The position numbers and the translations under genes were made by a program. This document shows positions 1 through 8,479 of a stretch of DNA of 43,823 bases, piece by piece. This DNA comes from Lentimicrobium sp. (GTDB taxonomy: Bacteria; Bacteroidota; Bacteroidia; Bacteroidales; Lentimicrobiaceae). The stretch spans positions 1 through 43,823 of the forward strand of contig JAHYJC010000038.1 in NCBI GenBank assembly GCA_019429275.1. Direction: 5' to 3'. Within the stretch, counting starts at the first letter, position 1. Each line of letters starts with the position of its first letter. A model generated the notes under the pieces. The model saw only the letters and a program-made list of their open reading frames with translations. It ran no database searches and was not told the origin of the DNA.

Positions 1-258
1 GCTGAGCTGCATCGTGGGAACCAGCGAACATGTAATTCTTGCGACCAAGTGCCACTGGCCTGATACTATTTTCAATCAGATTATTGTCGATACTAAATTT
101 ACCTTCGTCAATATAACGGACTAAACGGGGCCACAGTGTAAGGGTATATGCTATCGCTTGTCCAATGGCACTTTTCGGGAGCACCCTGTTCAGCTTATCT
201 TTCAGCCATGTTTCCATTTCGAGAAGAATGGGTGCGGATTTTTCTTGCCTGTGAGTCG
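1..258 (-). mobile_element. IS66-family transposase, C-terminal fragment (partial, decayed)
   Basis: Read on the minus strand from about 258 down to 1, one frame encodes the conserved IS66 transposase tail. It contains RQEKSAPILLEMETWL, then LPKSAIGQAIAYTLTLWPRL, then the hallmark block YIDEGKFSIDNNLIENSIRP and GRKNYMFAGS. DNNL-E-IRP with GRKN-FAGS is the signature of the catalytic C-terminus of this family (family knowledge). The frame runs off the left edge of the window, so the true end is not visible. Upstream of about 258 the same frame meets a stop and the similarity ceases, so the N-terminal part is missing. I infer a truncated insertion-sequence remnant, not an active element. No terminal inverted repeat or target duplication can be seen in the part present. 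Confidence 0.85.
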
Positions 259-316
259 TCAATCAGCAACCACTTAAAACCCGTTGATAGAGCACCGAAA
301 ATTGTTAATAACGTAG

Positions 317-324
317 TATTTTTG
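317..324 (+). promoter_or_regulatory. Bacteroidota-type -7 box upstream of the peptidase gene
   Basis: TATTTTTG fits the TAnnTTTG consensus of the primary sigma factor in this phylum. It lies 49 bp before the start codon at 374, just outside the IS66 remnant. No clear -33 TTTG element is needed or seen. The assignment is inferred from position and consensus. Confidence 0.45.
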
Positions 325-373
325 TCAAACTGATTAGTTGCGAATTTTTTAAAAACAACAAAACCATGAAACC

Positions 374-1153
374 ATGAAAATGAAAATAAGACTTGTGGTT
401 TTGAAGGTACTTTCAATAGTATTTTTTTTGTTTATAACAACACCACATTTATTGGGGCAAAACAACGACTCCCTGAATTTAGCAAAAGAGAGTCAGCATT
501 TCAATTTATATTCAACCAATGGCGACATTAAGGTTTTATATTCATTGGCAATAACTTTAGAGAATAATTACTCCAGAATTACGAATCATTTAGGTATACA
601 AATTGACAAAAAGATCAATGTGAAAGTCTTTCCAAATGTTAAGACCTTTCATGCCGCAATTAATTATCCAAATGCACCTGACTGGGTTGTTGGGTCATGT
701 AATGGAGATGAATTAATGATGGTTTCACCATTGAATCCGGGCAGTGTTCATACTTACGAATCGCTTATGCAAGTAATTGTCCATGAATTTCTGCATATAG
801 CGGTTTCTCATGCGCGTGGAGATAATGGATGGACCACATTACCAAGATGGCTTAGCGAAGGATATGCACAATATGAAGCGGGTCAGGTAAATGAATATAT
901 TCGAAAATCTGTGAAATCAAGTTTGATTGACAAAACACCGCCAACATGGACACAACTTGATACAGCATCGGTTATGGAATTTGGCAAAATGAATGGTTAT
1001 GGGCTTTCTGTTATGATTGTTGAATTCCTGATTGTTACGTATGGTATTGACAAATTGGTTTTACTGATAAAGGAGCCTGAAAATATTGAAATCATATATG
1101 GTTTATCAAAAGATGCTTTGGAAAAACAATGGATTCATTATTTGAAAGAATAA
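374..1153 (+). CDS. Secreted zinc metallopeptidase-like protein (gluzincin, peptidase MA type)
   Basis: The 259-residue protein starts with a signal peptide (about residues 1-28, ending LLGQ), so it is probably exported to the periplasm or outer face. The catalytic motif HEFLH lies at residues 137-141, matching HExxH zinc binding. A downstream LSEGYAQYE segment supplies the likely third zinc ligand, Glu162, spaced about 20 residues on as in gluzincins. This arrangement is typical of the peptidase MA-like superfamily found in Bacteroidota. The substrate cannot be read from the sequence. ATG 374 has an A-rich upstream region, and ATG 380 is an alternative. The gene stands in an accessory stretch between an IS66 remnant and a transporter gene and may have been gained with them. 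An inverted repeat just downstream (1180-1211) may end its transcript. Confidence 0.75.
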   Translation: MKMKIRLVVLKVLSIVFFLFITTPHLLGQNNDSLNLAKESQHFNLYSTNGDIKVLYSLAITLENNYSRITNHLGIQIDKKINVKVFPNVKTFHAAINYPNAPDWVVGSCNGDELMMVSPLNPGSVHTYESLMQVIVHEFLHIAVSHARGDNGWTTLPRWLSEGYAQYEAGQVNEYIRKSVKSSLIDKTPPTWTQLDTASVMEFGKMNGYGLSVMIVEFLIVTYGIDKLVLLIKEPENIEIIYGLSKDALEKQWIHYLKE

Positions 1154-1179
1154 AATATAGAATAACCCCCGATAATAAT

Positions 1180-1211
1180 GTGTAAAAATGGTATGTTACA
1201 CATTTTTACAC
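1180..1211. repeat. 11-bp perfect inverted repeat (hairpin)
   Basis: GTGTAAAAATG (1180-1190) and CATTTTTACAC (1201-1211) are perfect reverse complements separated by 10 bases. The repeat lies between the peptidase stop (1153) and the transporter start (1256). It has no trailing T-run, so it is not a classical intrinsic terminator. It could be a transcript-end hairpin, an operator, or a scar of gene insertion. Confidence 0.6.
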
Positions 1212-1255
1212 TCAATGTTGGCCGTAATTTTAAAAAACAGACTAAAAACAATAAA

Positions 1256-1957
1256 ATGATAACAATTGACAACTATTTAGACAGTCACTATATACACCGA
1301 AGTAATTGGTTAAGAGCGGCTGTACTTGGTGCAAATGACGGAATAATCTCCATATCAAGTCTTGCAATAGGTATTGCAGCTGCAAGCACCACCAGAGAAC
1401 CTATTGTTTTGGCAACCGTCGCGGGTTTGGTTGCAGGAGCGCTCTCCATGGCAGCGGGTGAATATGTTTCTGTAAGTTCTCAGACTGACGTAGAAAAATC
1501 AGATATTGAAAGAGAAAAAACAGAACTTAAAGAAATGCCGGAAATAGAATTGCAGATGCTTGCAGAGATTTATGAGAAAAGAGGGCTAAAAAAAGAGACC
1601 GCATTGGTTGTGGCAAAAGAACTAACCGAAATTGATGCATTGGCTGCACACGTCAGGGATGAACTCGGAATTAATGATGTAAACCAGGCAAAACCTATAC
1701 AAGCTGCAATAGCTTCGGGAGCTGCATTTGTAGGCGGTGGAATTATGCCACTTTTAGGCGCATTTTTTCTGCCAATTCAAAATATAGAATATTACCTTTA
1801 TGGTTTGTCAATTCTGTTTTTGTCAATTTTAGGAACAGTCGCTGCAAAAACAGGTGGTTCAAGCATACCAAAAGCAATTTTCAGAGTGACTTTTTGGGGA
1901 ACAGTAGCAATGGTATTAACAGCACTGGTTGGTTATTTATTTGGAGTTAATCTTTAA
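1256..1957 (+). CDS. VIT1/CCC1-family Fe2+/Mn2+ transporter
   Basis: From ATG 1256 the protein has 233 residues and opens with MITIDNYLDSHYIHRSNWLR, followed by AAVLGANDGIISISSLAIG, the conserved first membrane segment of the VIT1/CCC1 (nodulin-21-like) family. About five membrane segments are visible: two before and three after a charged region around residues 85-150 (EKSDIEREKTELKE and following), which corresponds to the cytosolic metal-binding domain of the family. These proteins move ferrous iron or manganese out of the cytosol. An in-frame ATG at 1178 would add 26 residues encoded across the 1180-1211 hairpin and unlike the family, so 1256 is preferred. The next gene begins 11 bp after the stop, suggesting co-transcription. 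Confidence 0.88.
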   Translation: MITIDNYLDSHYIHRSNWLRAAVLGANDGIISISSLAIGIAAASTTREPIVLATVAGLVAGALSMAAGEYVSVSSQTDVEKSDIEREKTELKEMPEIELQMLAEIYEKRGLKKETALVVAKELTEIDALAAHVRDELGINDVNQAKPIQAAIASGAAFVGGGIMPLLGAFFLPIQNIEYYLYGLSILFLSILGTVAAKTGGSSIPKAIFRVTFWGTVAMVLTALVGYLFGVNL

Positions 1958-1968
1958 AAACAAACAAA

Positions 1969-2460
1969 ATGAACGAAGCACATTTACATTTAGTGGTAAA
2001 TCATTTTCCTATCATACTTCTGATTGTAGGAATTTTGATATTGATAGGTGGACTGTTAGCCAAATCAGAAGCCGTCAACCGAACAGCCTACCTGGTTATT
2101 ATTTTCGGTGCTTTATCCTCTATTGCGGCAATGACAAGTGGTGGAGGTGCTGAAGAAATCGTTGAGAACATTAACGGAATAACTAAAAATTACATTGAGA
2201 GGCACGAAGAAGCTGCCGAAACTTTTTCCATTCTAAGTTATATACTTGGTGGTGTTTCTGTTTTAGGATTGTGGGCAAGTTTTACAAATAAGTCATTTTC
2301 CAAAATTGTTGCCGGCATAACAATCATTTTTGCAGTTGTAACCTTATTTTTTGCTCAAAAAACAGGCACAACAGGCGGTGAAATACGGCATACGGAAATA
2401 AGGTCAGATTACCAGGCTCCTGCGACTAATTCCATAAATGAAACCGATGATGACGATTAA
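1969..2460 (+). CDS. Small integral membrane protein, DUF2231-like
   Basis: This 163-residue protein begins MNEAHLHLVVNHFPIILL. The H-(L/I)-H-x-x-x-x-HFPI pattern resembles the start of DUF2231-type membrane proteins. Four hydrophobic segments are visible (about residues 10-30, 40-58, 84-104, 110-127), with a histidine- and glycine-bearing stretch GTTGGEIRHTE after the last one. The C-terminus is acidic (ETDDDD). The function is unknown; related proteins are proposed to have redox or heme-associated roles, but nothing here proves that. It follows the metal transporter by 11 bp and probably shares its transcript. Confidence 0.6.
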   Translation: MNEAHLHLVVNHFPIILLIVGILILIGGLLAKSEAVNRTAYLVIIFGALSSIAAMTSGGGAEEIVENINGITKNYIERHEEAAETFSILSYILGGVSVLGLWASFTNKSFSKIVAGITIIFAVVTLFFAQKTGTTGGEIRHTEIRSDYQAPATNSINETDDDD

Positions 2461-2629
2461 TATGACTGTAAGGCAACTGGCGTTTGGGCCAGTTTCAGAA
2501 TGAAGTGGTCAAATTCAGGTTCAGTATATAGATTAACAATATATCCAAATAAACAGTTTTTTACTCCGGAATCCCGCTCTTCGGCAGTCACCAATGCCTC
2601 GTTCCAAATAATTACAAAACGATAAAGAA
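2457..2629 (-). other. Open minus-strand stretch, possible gene fragment without start
   Basis: Between the DUF2231-like gene and the amylase pseudogene, the minus strand stays open for about 50 codons. It includes LVTAEERDSGVKNCLFGYIV and EPEFDHFILKLAQTP, and ends at a TAA whose complement is 2457-2459. The composition looks protein-like (balanced charge and hydrophobicity), but no start codon with a sensible upstream region is visible and the family is not recognised. It may be the tail of a gene truncated by rearrangement, or chance. The plus strand holds no gene here. Confidence 0.25.
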
Positions 2630-4026
2630 ATGAAAAATAAAAAATTTTTGATTATCGGAATTGTCCTGCTGATGTTGGTATTTCTTTATCAGCAAAATGA
2701 ACAGAAAGAAATGAAAACAAATTCAAATAGATACACTCCTGAAGAATACGTAAAGATTACTCATTCCGAATGCTGTAAAAATGCCACCACTTACCAGATT
2801 AATACCAGGCAATTTACTCAGGAAGGCACTTTTTTGTCCGCTGAAAAGCAGTTGCCACGTTTAAAAGAACTTGGAATTGATATTTAATGGTTAATGCCGA
2901 TTCATGAAATCGGCATTAAAAATAGAAAAGGCACTTTAGGAAGTCCTTATTCTGTTAAAAATTACTACAGAGTAAATCATTAATTTGGAACCCTGGAAGA
3001 CTTAAAGCAATTTGTTAATACACTTCATAGCCTGGGAATGTATGTGATATTGGACTGGGTGGCAAACCATACTGCCTGGGATAACGACCTGGTAAAAAAA
3101 ACATCCTGAATGGTACGAAAAAGACCATAAAGAAGATTTCAGACCTGCTCCCTGGGGGATTGGTCAGACATTATTGACCTGGACTTTAATAATCCCGGAT
3201 TGCGGGAATACATGACAGAAGCCTTGAAATATTGGGTGAAAGAAGTAGGCATAGATAGCTACAGATGTGATGTGGCCGGATTTGTTCCGGTTGATTTCTG
3301 AATAATTCACGCAAAGAATTAGATGCCATTACGCCTGTTTTTATGCTTGCAGAATGGGAGGCACGTGATCTGCATGCCGAGGCTTTTGATATGACTTGCG
3401 CCTGGCGCGGGAATGAAACCATGCATAAAATTTGTGCAGGAAAGGCAGATGTTAATGGTTTATATATCTATTATTCATGGAATGAATGTGCATTTCCTGA
3501 AAATAGCCTTAGAATGACGTTTGTCAGCAATCATGACAAAAACGCCTGGGAAGGAACCATGTGGGAACAATTTGGCGATGGGCTAAATGCAGCCATTGTA
3601 CTTTCTGTTGTTGATGATGGAATGCCTTTGATTTACAACGGTCAGGAAGCAGGAAACAAAAAACGATTAGAATTTTTTAAAAAAGACCCCATTGTCTGGC
3701 AGGAGCATTATTTAGGAAAACGCTACCATGATCTTTTTGTTTTGTTAAAGGAAAATACGGCTTTATGGCATGCAAAATGGGGTGCTAAAATGATAAAAGT
3801 TCCCAATTCGTTTGAAAGTGAAATATTTAGTTTTGTCCGGCAAAATGATAAAGACAAGGTTTTTGCTGTGTTCAATTTTTCAACAAAAACTCAACAGGTA
3901 AGTTTCAAAGAAACACTTTATCATGGTCATTACACCGATTTTTTTACAAAAGAGAAAGTCAGCCTGATCGAAAATTATAAAATAACATTGAAAGCCTGGG
4001 ACTATAGGGTTTTTGTGAAAGAATAA
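2630..4026 (+). pseudogene. GH13 alpha-amylase-family glycosidase, inactivated
   Basis: Joining frames gives a nearly full GH13 enzyme of about 465 residues with an N-terminal hydrophobic leader. The four GH13 regions are present: DWVANHT (region I, about 3055-3075), SYRCDVAGF (region II, nucleophile Asp codon 3269-3271), FMLAEWEA (region III, acid Glu) and SNHDKN (region IV). The frame is broken five times. Stops TAA occur at 2885-2887 (in GIDI*WLMP) and 2981-2983. A one-base gain lies in the A8 run at 3094-3101, a one-base loss at the G5 run 3154-3158, and a one-base loss near 3299-3301 (VDF-stop). From 3302 to 4026 the frame is intact. The indels fall in homopolymers, so sequencing error is possible for them, but the two stops look like substitutions. 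Only 2630-2887 and 3343-4026 would give sizeable translated pieces. The gene lies in the decayed stretch that follows the IS66 remnant. Confidence 0.88.
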
Positions 4027-4258
4027 AAAATAATCCGGCACACAACACCTGTGACTTTAACTCACCTGAATGGGATTTTAGGCATTCATGGCCAGGGTTT
4101 AATGGTTATGCAGGTTATGCAGGCATCATTCATATTCTAACTTTTGTGTTGCTAGTCAGAAAAGATGCCAGAAATCCGTTACGATTTCTACCCGTAATCC
4201 GTTGGCTGCTTACTGAAAAGTTTTATTTGAGTTTCTCAGGTTTTCTGAACAGACTTAG

Positions 4259-4266
4259 TATTTTTG
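4259..4266 (+). promoter_or_regulatory. -7 box for the spermidine-synthase-like gene
   Basis: TATTTTTG matches TAnnTTTG and lies 23 bp before the start codon at 4290, a typical distance for this phylum. The preceding 4027-4258 segment has no recognisable gene. It has one open frame with a duplicated GGTTATGCA (4104-4121), of unknown meaning. Confidence 0.5.
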
Positions 4267-4289
4267 TTTTTTAAGCAGATCCAAAGCCA

Positions 4290-6821
4290 ATGACAAAACG
4301 AAGCCTGCCTGTAAATTATATATTTATCCTGGTTTTTCTTTCCGGATTTTCATTCCTGGTGTATGAAGTGAGTTGGTTCAGACTGCTATCGCTGGTGCTT
4401 GGTGCAACGGTTTCAGCTTCAACCATAGTTTTGGTGGCATTTATGGCCGGATTCGGACTTGGAGCCTGGTACTGGGGAAAAACTGCAGGATTACGTTTTA
4501 CCCCTATACATTTGCTATCAGGCTTGCTTTTATCCATCGGTGTAATTGGTTTTTTAAGCCATTATCTCCTGTCTCAGGGAATACCTGGCTTATATACTCT
4601 CTTTGCAGGATCGGGAATATCCGCTTCTATTCCGGAACTGATTGTATGGATTGTTGCACTGATTTTGCTCCTCATCCCGGCATTTTTTATGGGAGGTATT
4701 CTTCCGGTAGCATCAGGCCTGTTGATCCGCAACAATTCAAAAATAGCAAGTTTACTGGGGCATGTTTACGCATGGGAAACCATTGGAAGCACTTTGGGCG
4801 GGCTGGCAACAGGTTTTTTTCTTATCAGGGCGTTTGGACAGCAAAACACGGTTTTTATTGCGGCCGGAATCAATATTCTTACGGCTTTGCCACTTTTGTT
4901 ATGGTTTACCCAGCCTAAAACTATAGAGGAATATCCTTTTGAAAGTGAAAAGCTTTCATCCTCAAAAAAACAGGTCACCATTTGGCCAATATCTGATCAG
5001 TCGCTAAACCGTTACGCTGCCGTATTGGGCACTTTTATATTCGGCTTTACCGTGATTGGCCTGCAGGTAGCCTGGTTCCGAATTTTCCGCATTTACATGA
5101 CCAATACAAGTTATACCTTTTCCCTTATAGCCTCCATGGTAATTCTTGGACTATTTTCCGGTAGCCTTTACTTTTCAGCCAAAGGAGAGAAGCGTGTAAA
5201 CCCCAAAACCATGCTCAATCTGCTTCTCATAACTGCAGGTGTGGTGTTCATTGGATTTGGCATATTGATTAAACTACCCGAGCTCATCATGTTTCCACTT
5301 ACAGGTGATAAGGATGCTTACTTTTTGAGGATAATTGTTATCCCTATAATATCAGCGCTTCTGGTTATTTTACCGGTAACTTTCCTTTCGGGATATGCAT
5401 TTCCACTTGCCTGTTCCCTTTACACTTCAAGTTATAATGAAGTCAGCCGCAGTATAGGGCGCATCCTGTTGTTCAACACAGCCGGAAGCATTCTCGGTCC
5501 TCTGTTGACTGCATTTCTGCTTATTCCCCTCAAAGGTGCCGGTTTATCAGTGGTTTTTTATATGATTCCACAGCTGGTCGCAGCCTTTATGCTTACTGTA
5601 AAACTAAATCAGGGCAAAACCCCGGGATTCTTAAAGATACTTCCGGGAATTGGAGCTGCCTTGCTGCTAATGATATTTATTTTCAGTCCAAAGACCAGAA
5701 TTTTACCACCCTCGTTTACCCGTTTCGACCGGGAAATTATCGAATACCGTGAAACTACCGAAGGAACCTGGGTGGTGGGTCGCGAACCGGGAGGCAAAGG
5801 TGCTGCACTTTCGACCTACGTCAACAATAGCGCAGTTATCGGCTCGAGCTACGACGCCATCAAAGTTGTGAAGATGGTAGGCCACCTTCCATTTTATACC
5901 GGACTTCAATGTAAGAATGTGCTGGTGGTTGGTTTTGGTATTGGAGTCACTACATCTGCCATTGCTTCGCACCCCGAAGTGGAGCGTATTGATTGTATTG
6001 AGCTGGTAGCCGGATTGAAAGATGCTGCTCATTACTACAGCGGGCTAAACAATAACATTCAGAACGACAGGCGCTTAAAGATTATTGAAGGAGATGGCAG
6101 ACATTACCTTCAGGCAACAGCCAAAAAATATGATCTGATCTCCAGCGACCCCACACATCCGATTCTGGGTTCGGGAAGTTTATATGCTAAAGAATATTTT
6201 GAACTCTGCAAATCAAGGCTAAACCCCGGTGGAATGGTATCGCAGTATCTGCCTTTGCATAAACTCCTGCCTGATGATTTCCTCGGAATAATCAAAACAT
6301 TTTACTCTGTTTTTCCCGGTGCAACAGTGTGGCTGGGTCAGAGTCATGCGGTACTGCTTGGCGCTGGTGAACCATTTAAGGTTGACTTTGAGGACTGGAC
6401 CAAAAACATTACAGGTTCTGTGAAAGATCCTTATTTTTACAATAATCCATACCATCTGGCAGCATGCCTGATACTCGACAGTAATGCCATTGCTGCATTT
6501 CCAGAATATATCAGAATCAATACCGACAACAAGCCTTTGACCGAATTTTTCAGGTTATCGTCATTCGACAATGGTAATATGATTTTGAATCTAAACTTTC
6601 TGGATGAAAACCGAACCCATACCGGAAGCCTCTTTACAAACATTCCTGATTCACTAATGCTGCAGCGGTTTGTTAATGGCAATAAGTTGTTTGCCAGAGG
6701 AGTAGCAGCCGATCTTGAGGGCAACCGGAGAGAACTTATTGCTAAACTCAGAGAAGCTTCGCAGGTAAATCCTGAAAATGAGGAGTATCCCTTTCTTATT
6801 AAATTTTATGGGGGTAGATAA
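4290..6821 (+). CDS. Fused multi-pass membrane / spermidine-synthase-like protein
   Basis: The 843-residue protein has two parts. Residues 1 to about 480 contain roughly a dozen or more hydrophobic helices with glycine-rich segments such as FMAGFGLGAWYWGK. Residues about 500-760 form a Rossmann methyltransferase-like domain of the SpeE type: VLVVGFGIGVTTSA (nucleotide-binding glycine loop), DCIELVAG (acidic residue ending strand 2), EGDGRHYL, and YDLISSDPTHP followed by GSGSLYAKEYFELC. This is the layout of fused MFS/spermidine synthase proteins. In classical spermidine synthase the last motif is DxxD; here the first Asp is kept and the second is His, so polyamine synthesis should not be assumed. 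It probably modifies an unknown small molecule at the inner membrane. It is longer than a standalone SpeE (about 290 residues) because of the membrane half and a C-terminal tail of about 80 residues. It seems monocistronic, with 148 bp before the next gene. Confidence 0.82.
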   Translation: MTKRSLPVNYIFILVFLSGFSFLVYEVSWFRLLSLVLGATVSASTIVLVAFMAGFGLGAWYWGKTAGLRFTPIHLLSGLLLSIGVIGFLSHYLLSQGIPGLYTLFAGSGISASIPELIVWIVALILLLIPAFFMGGILPVASGLLIRNNSKIASLLGHVYAWETIGSTLGGLATGFFLIRAFGQQNTVFIAAGINILTALPLLLWFTQPKTIEEYPFESEKLSSSKKQVTIWPISDQSLNRYAAVLGTFIFGFTVIGLQVAWFRIFRIYMTNTSYTFSLIASMVILGLFSGSLYFSAKGEKRVNPKTMLNLLLITAGVVFIGFGILIKLPELIMFPLTGDKDAYFLRIIVIPIISALLVILPVTFLSGYAFPLACSLYTSSYNEVSRSIGRILLFNTAGSILGPLLTAFLLIPLKGAGLSVVFYMIPQLVAAFMLTVKLNQGKTPGFLKILPGIGAALLLMIFIFSPKTRILPPSFTRFDREIIEYRETTEGTWVVGREPGGKGAALSTYVNNSAVIGSSYDAIKVVKMVGHLPFYTGLQCKNVLVVGFGIGVTTSAIASHPEVERIDCIELVAGLKDAAHYYSGLNNNIQNDRRLKIIEGDGRHYLQATAKKYDLISSDPTHPILGSGSLYAKEYFELCKSRLNPGGMVSQYLPLHKLLPDDFLGIIKTFYSVFPGATVWLGQSHAVLLGAGEPFKVDFEDWTKNITGSVKDPYFYNNPYHLAACLILDSNAIAAFPEYIRINTDNKPLTEFFRLSSFDNGNMILNLNFLDENRTHTGSLFTNIPDSLMLQRFVNGNKLFARGVAADLEGNRRELIAKLREASQVNPENEEYPFLIKFYGGR

Positions 6822-6969
6822 GTCAACTCATTCTTAATTGGGTTCATCGTGTTTGCGCACTTTCCTGATTTTAATTATCTTTATCAAAATCCTGCTCTTT
6901 CAGAATTTGGTTTATTTTTACATCCCGAATATTAACCCGGATCCGGTCAGGGCCATTTAACAAAAAAGC

Positions 6970-8361
6970 ATGAAAATGAACCTAGATGCCAACATGCACA
7001 AGAGAAGTCTCTGGCTGATTCTGGTTATTTTGATTTCATTTAATCAATCGTATGCGCAGAAATCAAAACAGCAGGTAAAGGATCCCAACAGGATACAGGC
7101 AAGGGGAATCATTCAGGGGTTGACTGATGATGAATTGCTCGAAGAGGTTCAGCAACAGACCTTTCGCTATTTCTGGGATTTTGCACATCCGGTAAGTGGA
7201 CTATCGCGCGAGCGAAGCAACAAAACTTATGGTTATGGCAATGAGGTAGTTACTACCGGCGGAACTGGTTTTGGTGTAATGGCAACTGTTGTTGCTGTGG
7301 AACGTGGGTGGATAACCCGCGACAGTGCCGCGCGTCATCTTCTTAAAATGGTTGTTTTCCTTTCAAAAGCCGATTCATATCACGGTGTTTTTCCGCACTG
7401 GCTGCATGGGGCAACTGGAAAAACAATTCCCTTCAGCCGTAAAGACGATGGTGCCGATCTGGTGGAAACTTCATTCCTTTTTCAGGGACTTTTAACGGCA
7501 CGCCAGTATTTTGATGGGGAAAGCCGGTTAGAAACTGAATTGAGAAACCGCATCAACTGGCTGTGGAATGATATAGAATGGGACTGGTTTACCCGTAATG
7601 GCCAGGAAGTACTATACTGGCACTGGAGCCCCAACAATGACTGGGCTATGAATTTTGCCATCAGGGGATACAACGAATGTTTAATCACCTATGTGCTTGC
7701 TGCAAGTGGTGAAAGATATCAGGTAAATCAGGCAGTTTATCATAACGGGTGGGCTCAAAGTAACTTCTTCAAAAACGATAAAGAATTTTATGGGATTAAG
7801 CTGCCCCTGGGTTTTGATTATGGAGGCCCGCTTTTCTTTTCTCATTACTCTTTTCTTGGTCTCAGCCCAAAAGGATTGCACGACCGGTATGCAGATTATT
7901 GGGAACAAAATGTGAACCACACACTCATCAACAGGGCCTGGTGTATTGATAATCCCAAAAACTTTAGGGGATATGGAGAAAGTTGCTGGGGACTGACTGC
8001 CAGTGACAATCATGAAGGTTACAACGCTCATTCACCCGGCAACGACCTTGGCGTGATTACGCCAACAGCAGCGCTTTCATCATTTCCTTATACCCCGGAG
8101 TATTCAATGCAGGCACTCAGGCATTTCTACTATGATTTAGGTGACAATGTCTGGAGCGAATATGGTTTTACCGATGCCTTTAACCTGAGCAAAAACTGGT
8201 ATGCAAAATCACATCTGGCCATTGATCAGGGACCAATTATCGTGATGATCGAGAATCACAGAACAGGCTTGCTTTGGGATCTTTTTATGAGCTGCCCCGA
8301 AGTGCAGATTGGATTGAGAAAGCTTGGATTTGAAAGCCCTTACCTCAACAAAAAAAAATAA
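6970..8361 (+). CDS. Exported GH144-type glucanase (glycoamylase-like domain)
   Basis: The 463-residue protein carries a signal peptide ending in SYAQ (about residue 30). The body matches the glycoamylase-like (PF10091) family reclassified as GH144: DDELLEEVQQQTFRYFWDF near the N-terminus, TGGTGFGVMATVVAVERGW, SFLFQGLLTARQYF, WHWSPNNDWAMNF, and AHSPGNDLGVITPTAALSSF with PYTPEYSMQALRHFY. Characterised members act on beta-1,2-glucans as endo-glucanases or sophorose-releasing enzymes (family knowledge). The ATG at 6970 follows an A-rich stretch and is used here; ATG 6994 would give a shorter and more ordinary signal peptide. A GH3 beta-glucosidase follows on the same strand 118 bp downstream, which fits stepwise breakdown of an oligoglucan in the periplasm. 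Confidence 0.85.
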   Translation: MKMNLDANMHKRSLWLILVILISFNQSYAQKSKQQVKDPNRIQARGIIQGLTDDELLEEVQQQTFRYFWDFAHPVSGLSRERSNKTYGYGNEVVTTGGTGFGVMATVVAVERGWITRDSAARHLLKMVVFLSKADSYHGVFPHWLHGATGKTIPFSRKDDGADLVETSFLFQGLLTARQYFDGESRLETELRNRINWLWNDIEWDWFTRNGQEVLYWHWSPNNDWAMNFAIRGYNECLITYVLAASGERYQVNQAVYHNGWAQSNFFKNDKEFYGIKLPLGFDYGGPLFFSHYSFLGLSPKGLHDRYADYWEQNVNHTLINRAWCIDNPKNFRGYGESCWGLTASDNHEGYNAHSPGNDLGVITPTAALSSFPYTPEYSMQALRHFYYDLGDNVWSEYGFTDAFNLSKNWYAKSHLAIDQGPIIVMIENHRTGLLWDLFMSCPEVQIGLRKLGFESPYLNKKK

Positions 8362-8479
8362 CAATGGATTGCATTGATAATTAATAATTTAGAAACGCAG
8401 ATTTTATACTGAAAAAAGACATTTTTCAATAACCTTTTATTGTGCATTGCCACAATGAAAAATAAGATCTTAAAATGAT

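Noticed and set aside
195-416. 73-residue open frame on the minus strand over the IS66 junction
   Set aside because: It uses a different frame from the transposase, overlaps the peptidase start and shows no family motif; treated as a chance frame.
1178-1255. Upstream in-frame ATG extending the metal transporter by 26 residues
   Set aside because: The extension is encoded across a hairpin and is unlike the start of the VIT1/CCC1 family, which begins at the 1256 methionine.
4081-4275. Open plus-strand frame with SWPGFNGYAGYAG-like residues
   Set aside because: No start codon, no recognised family, and it includes a small tandem duplication; kept only as a note in the promoter entry.
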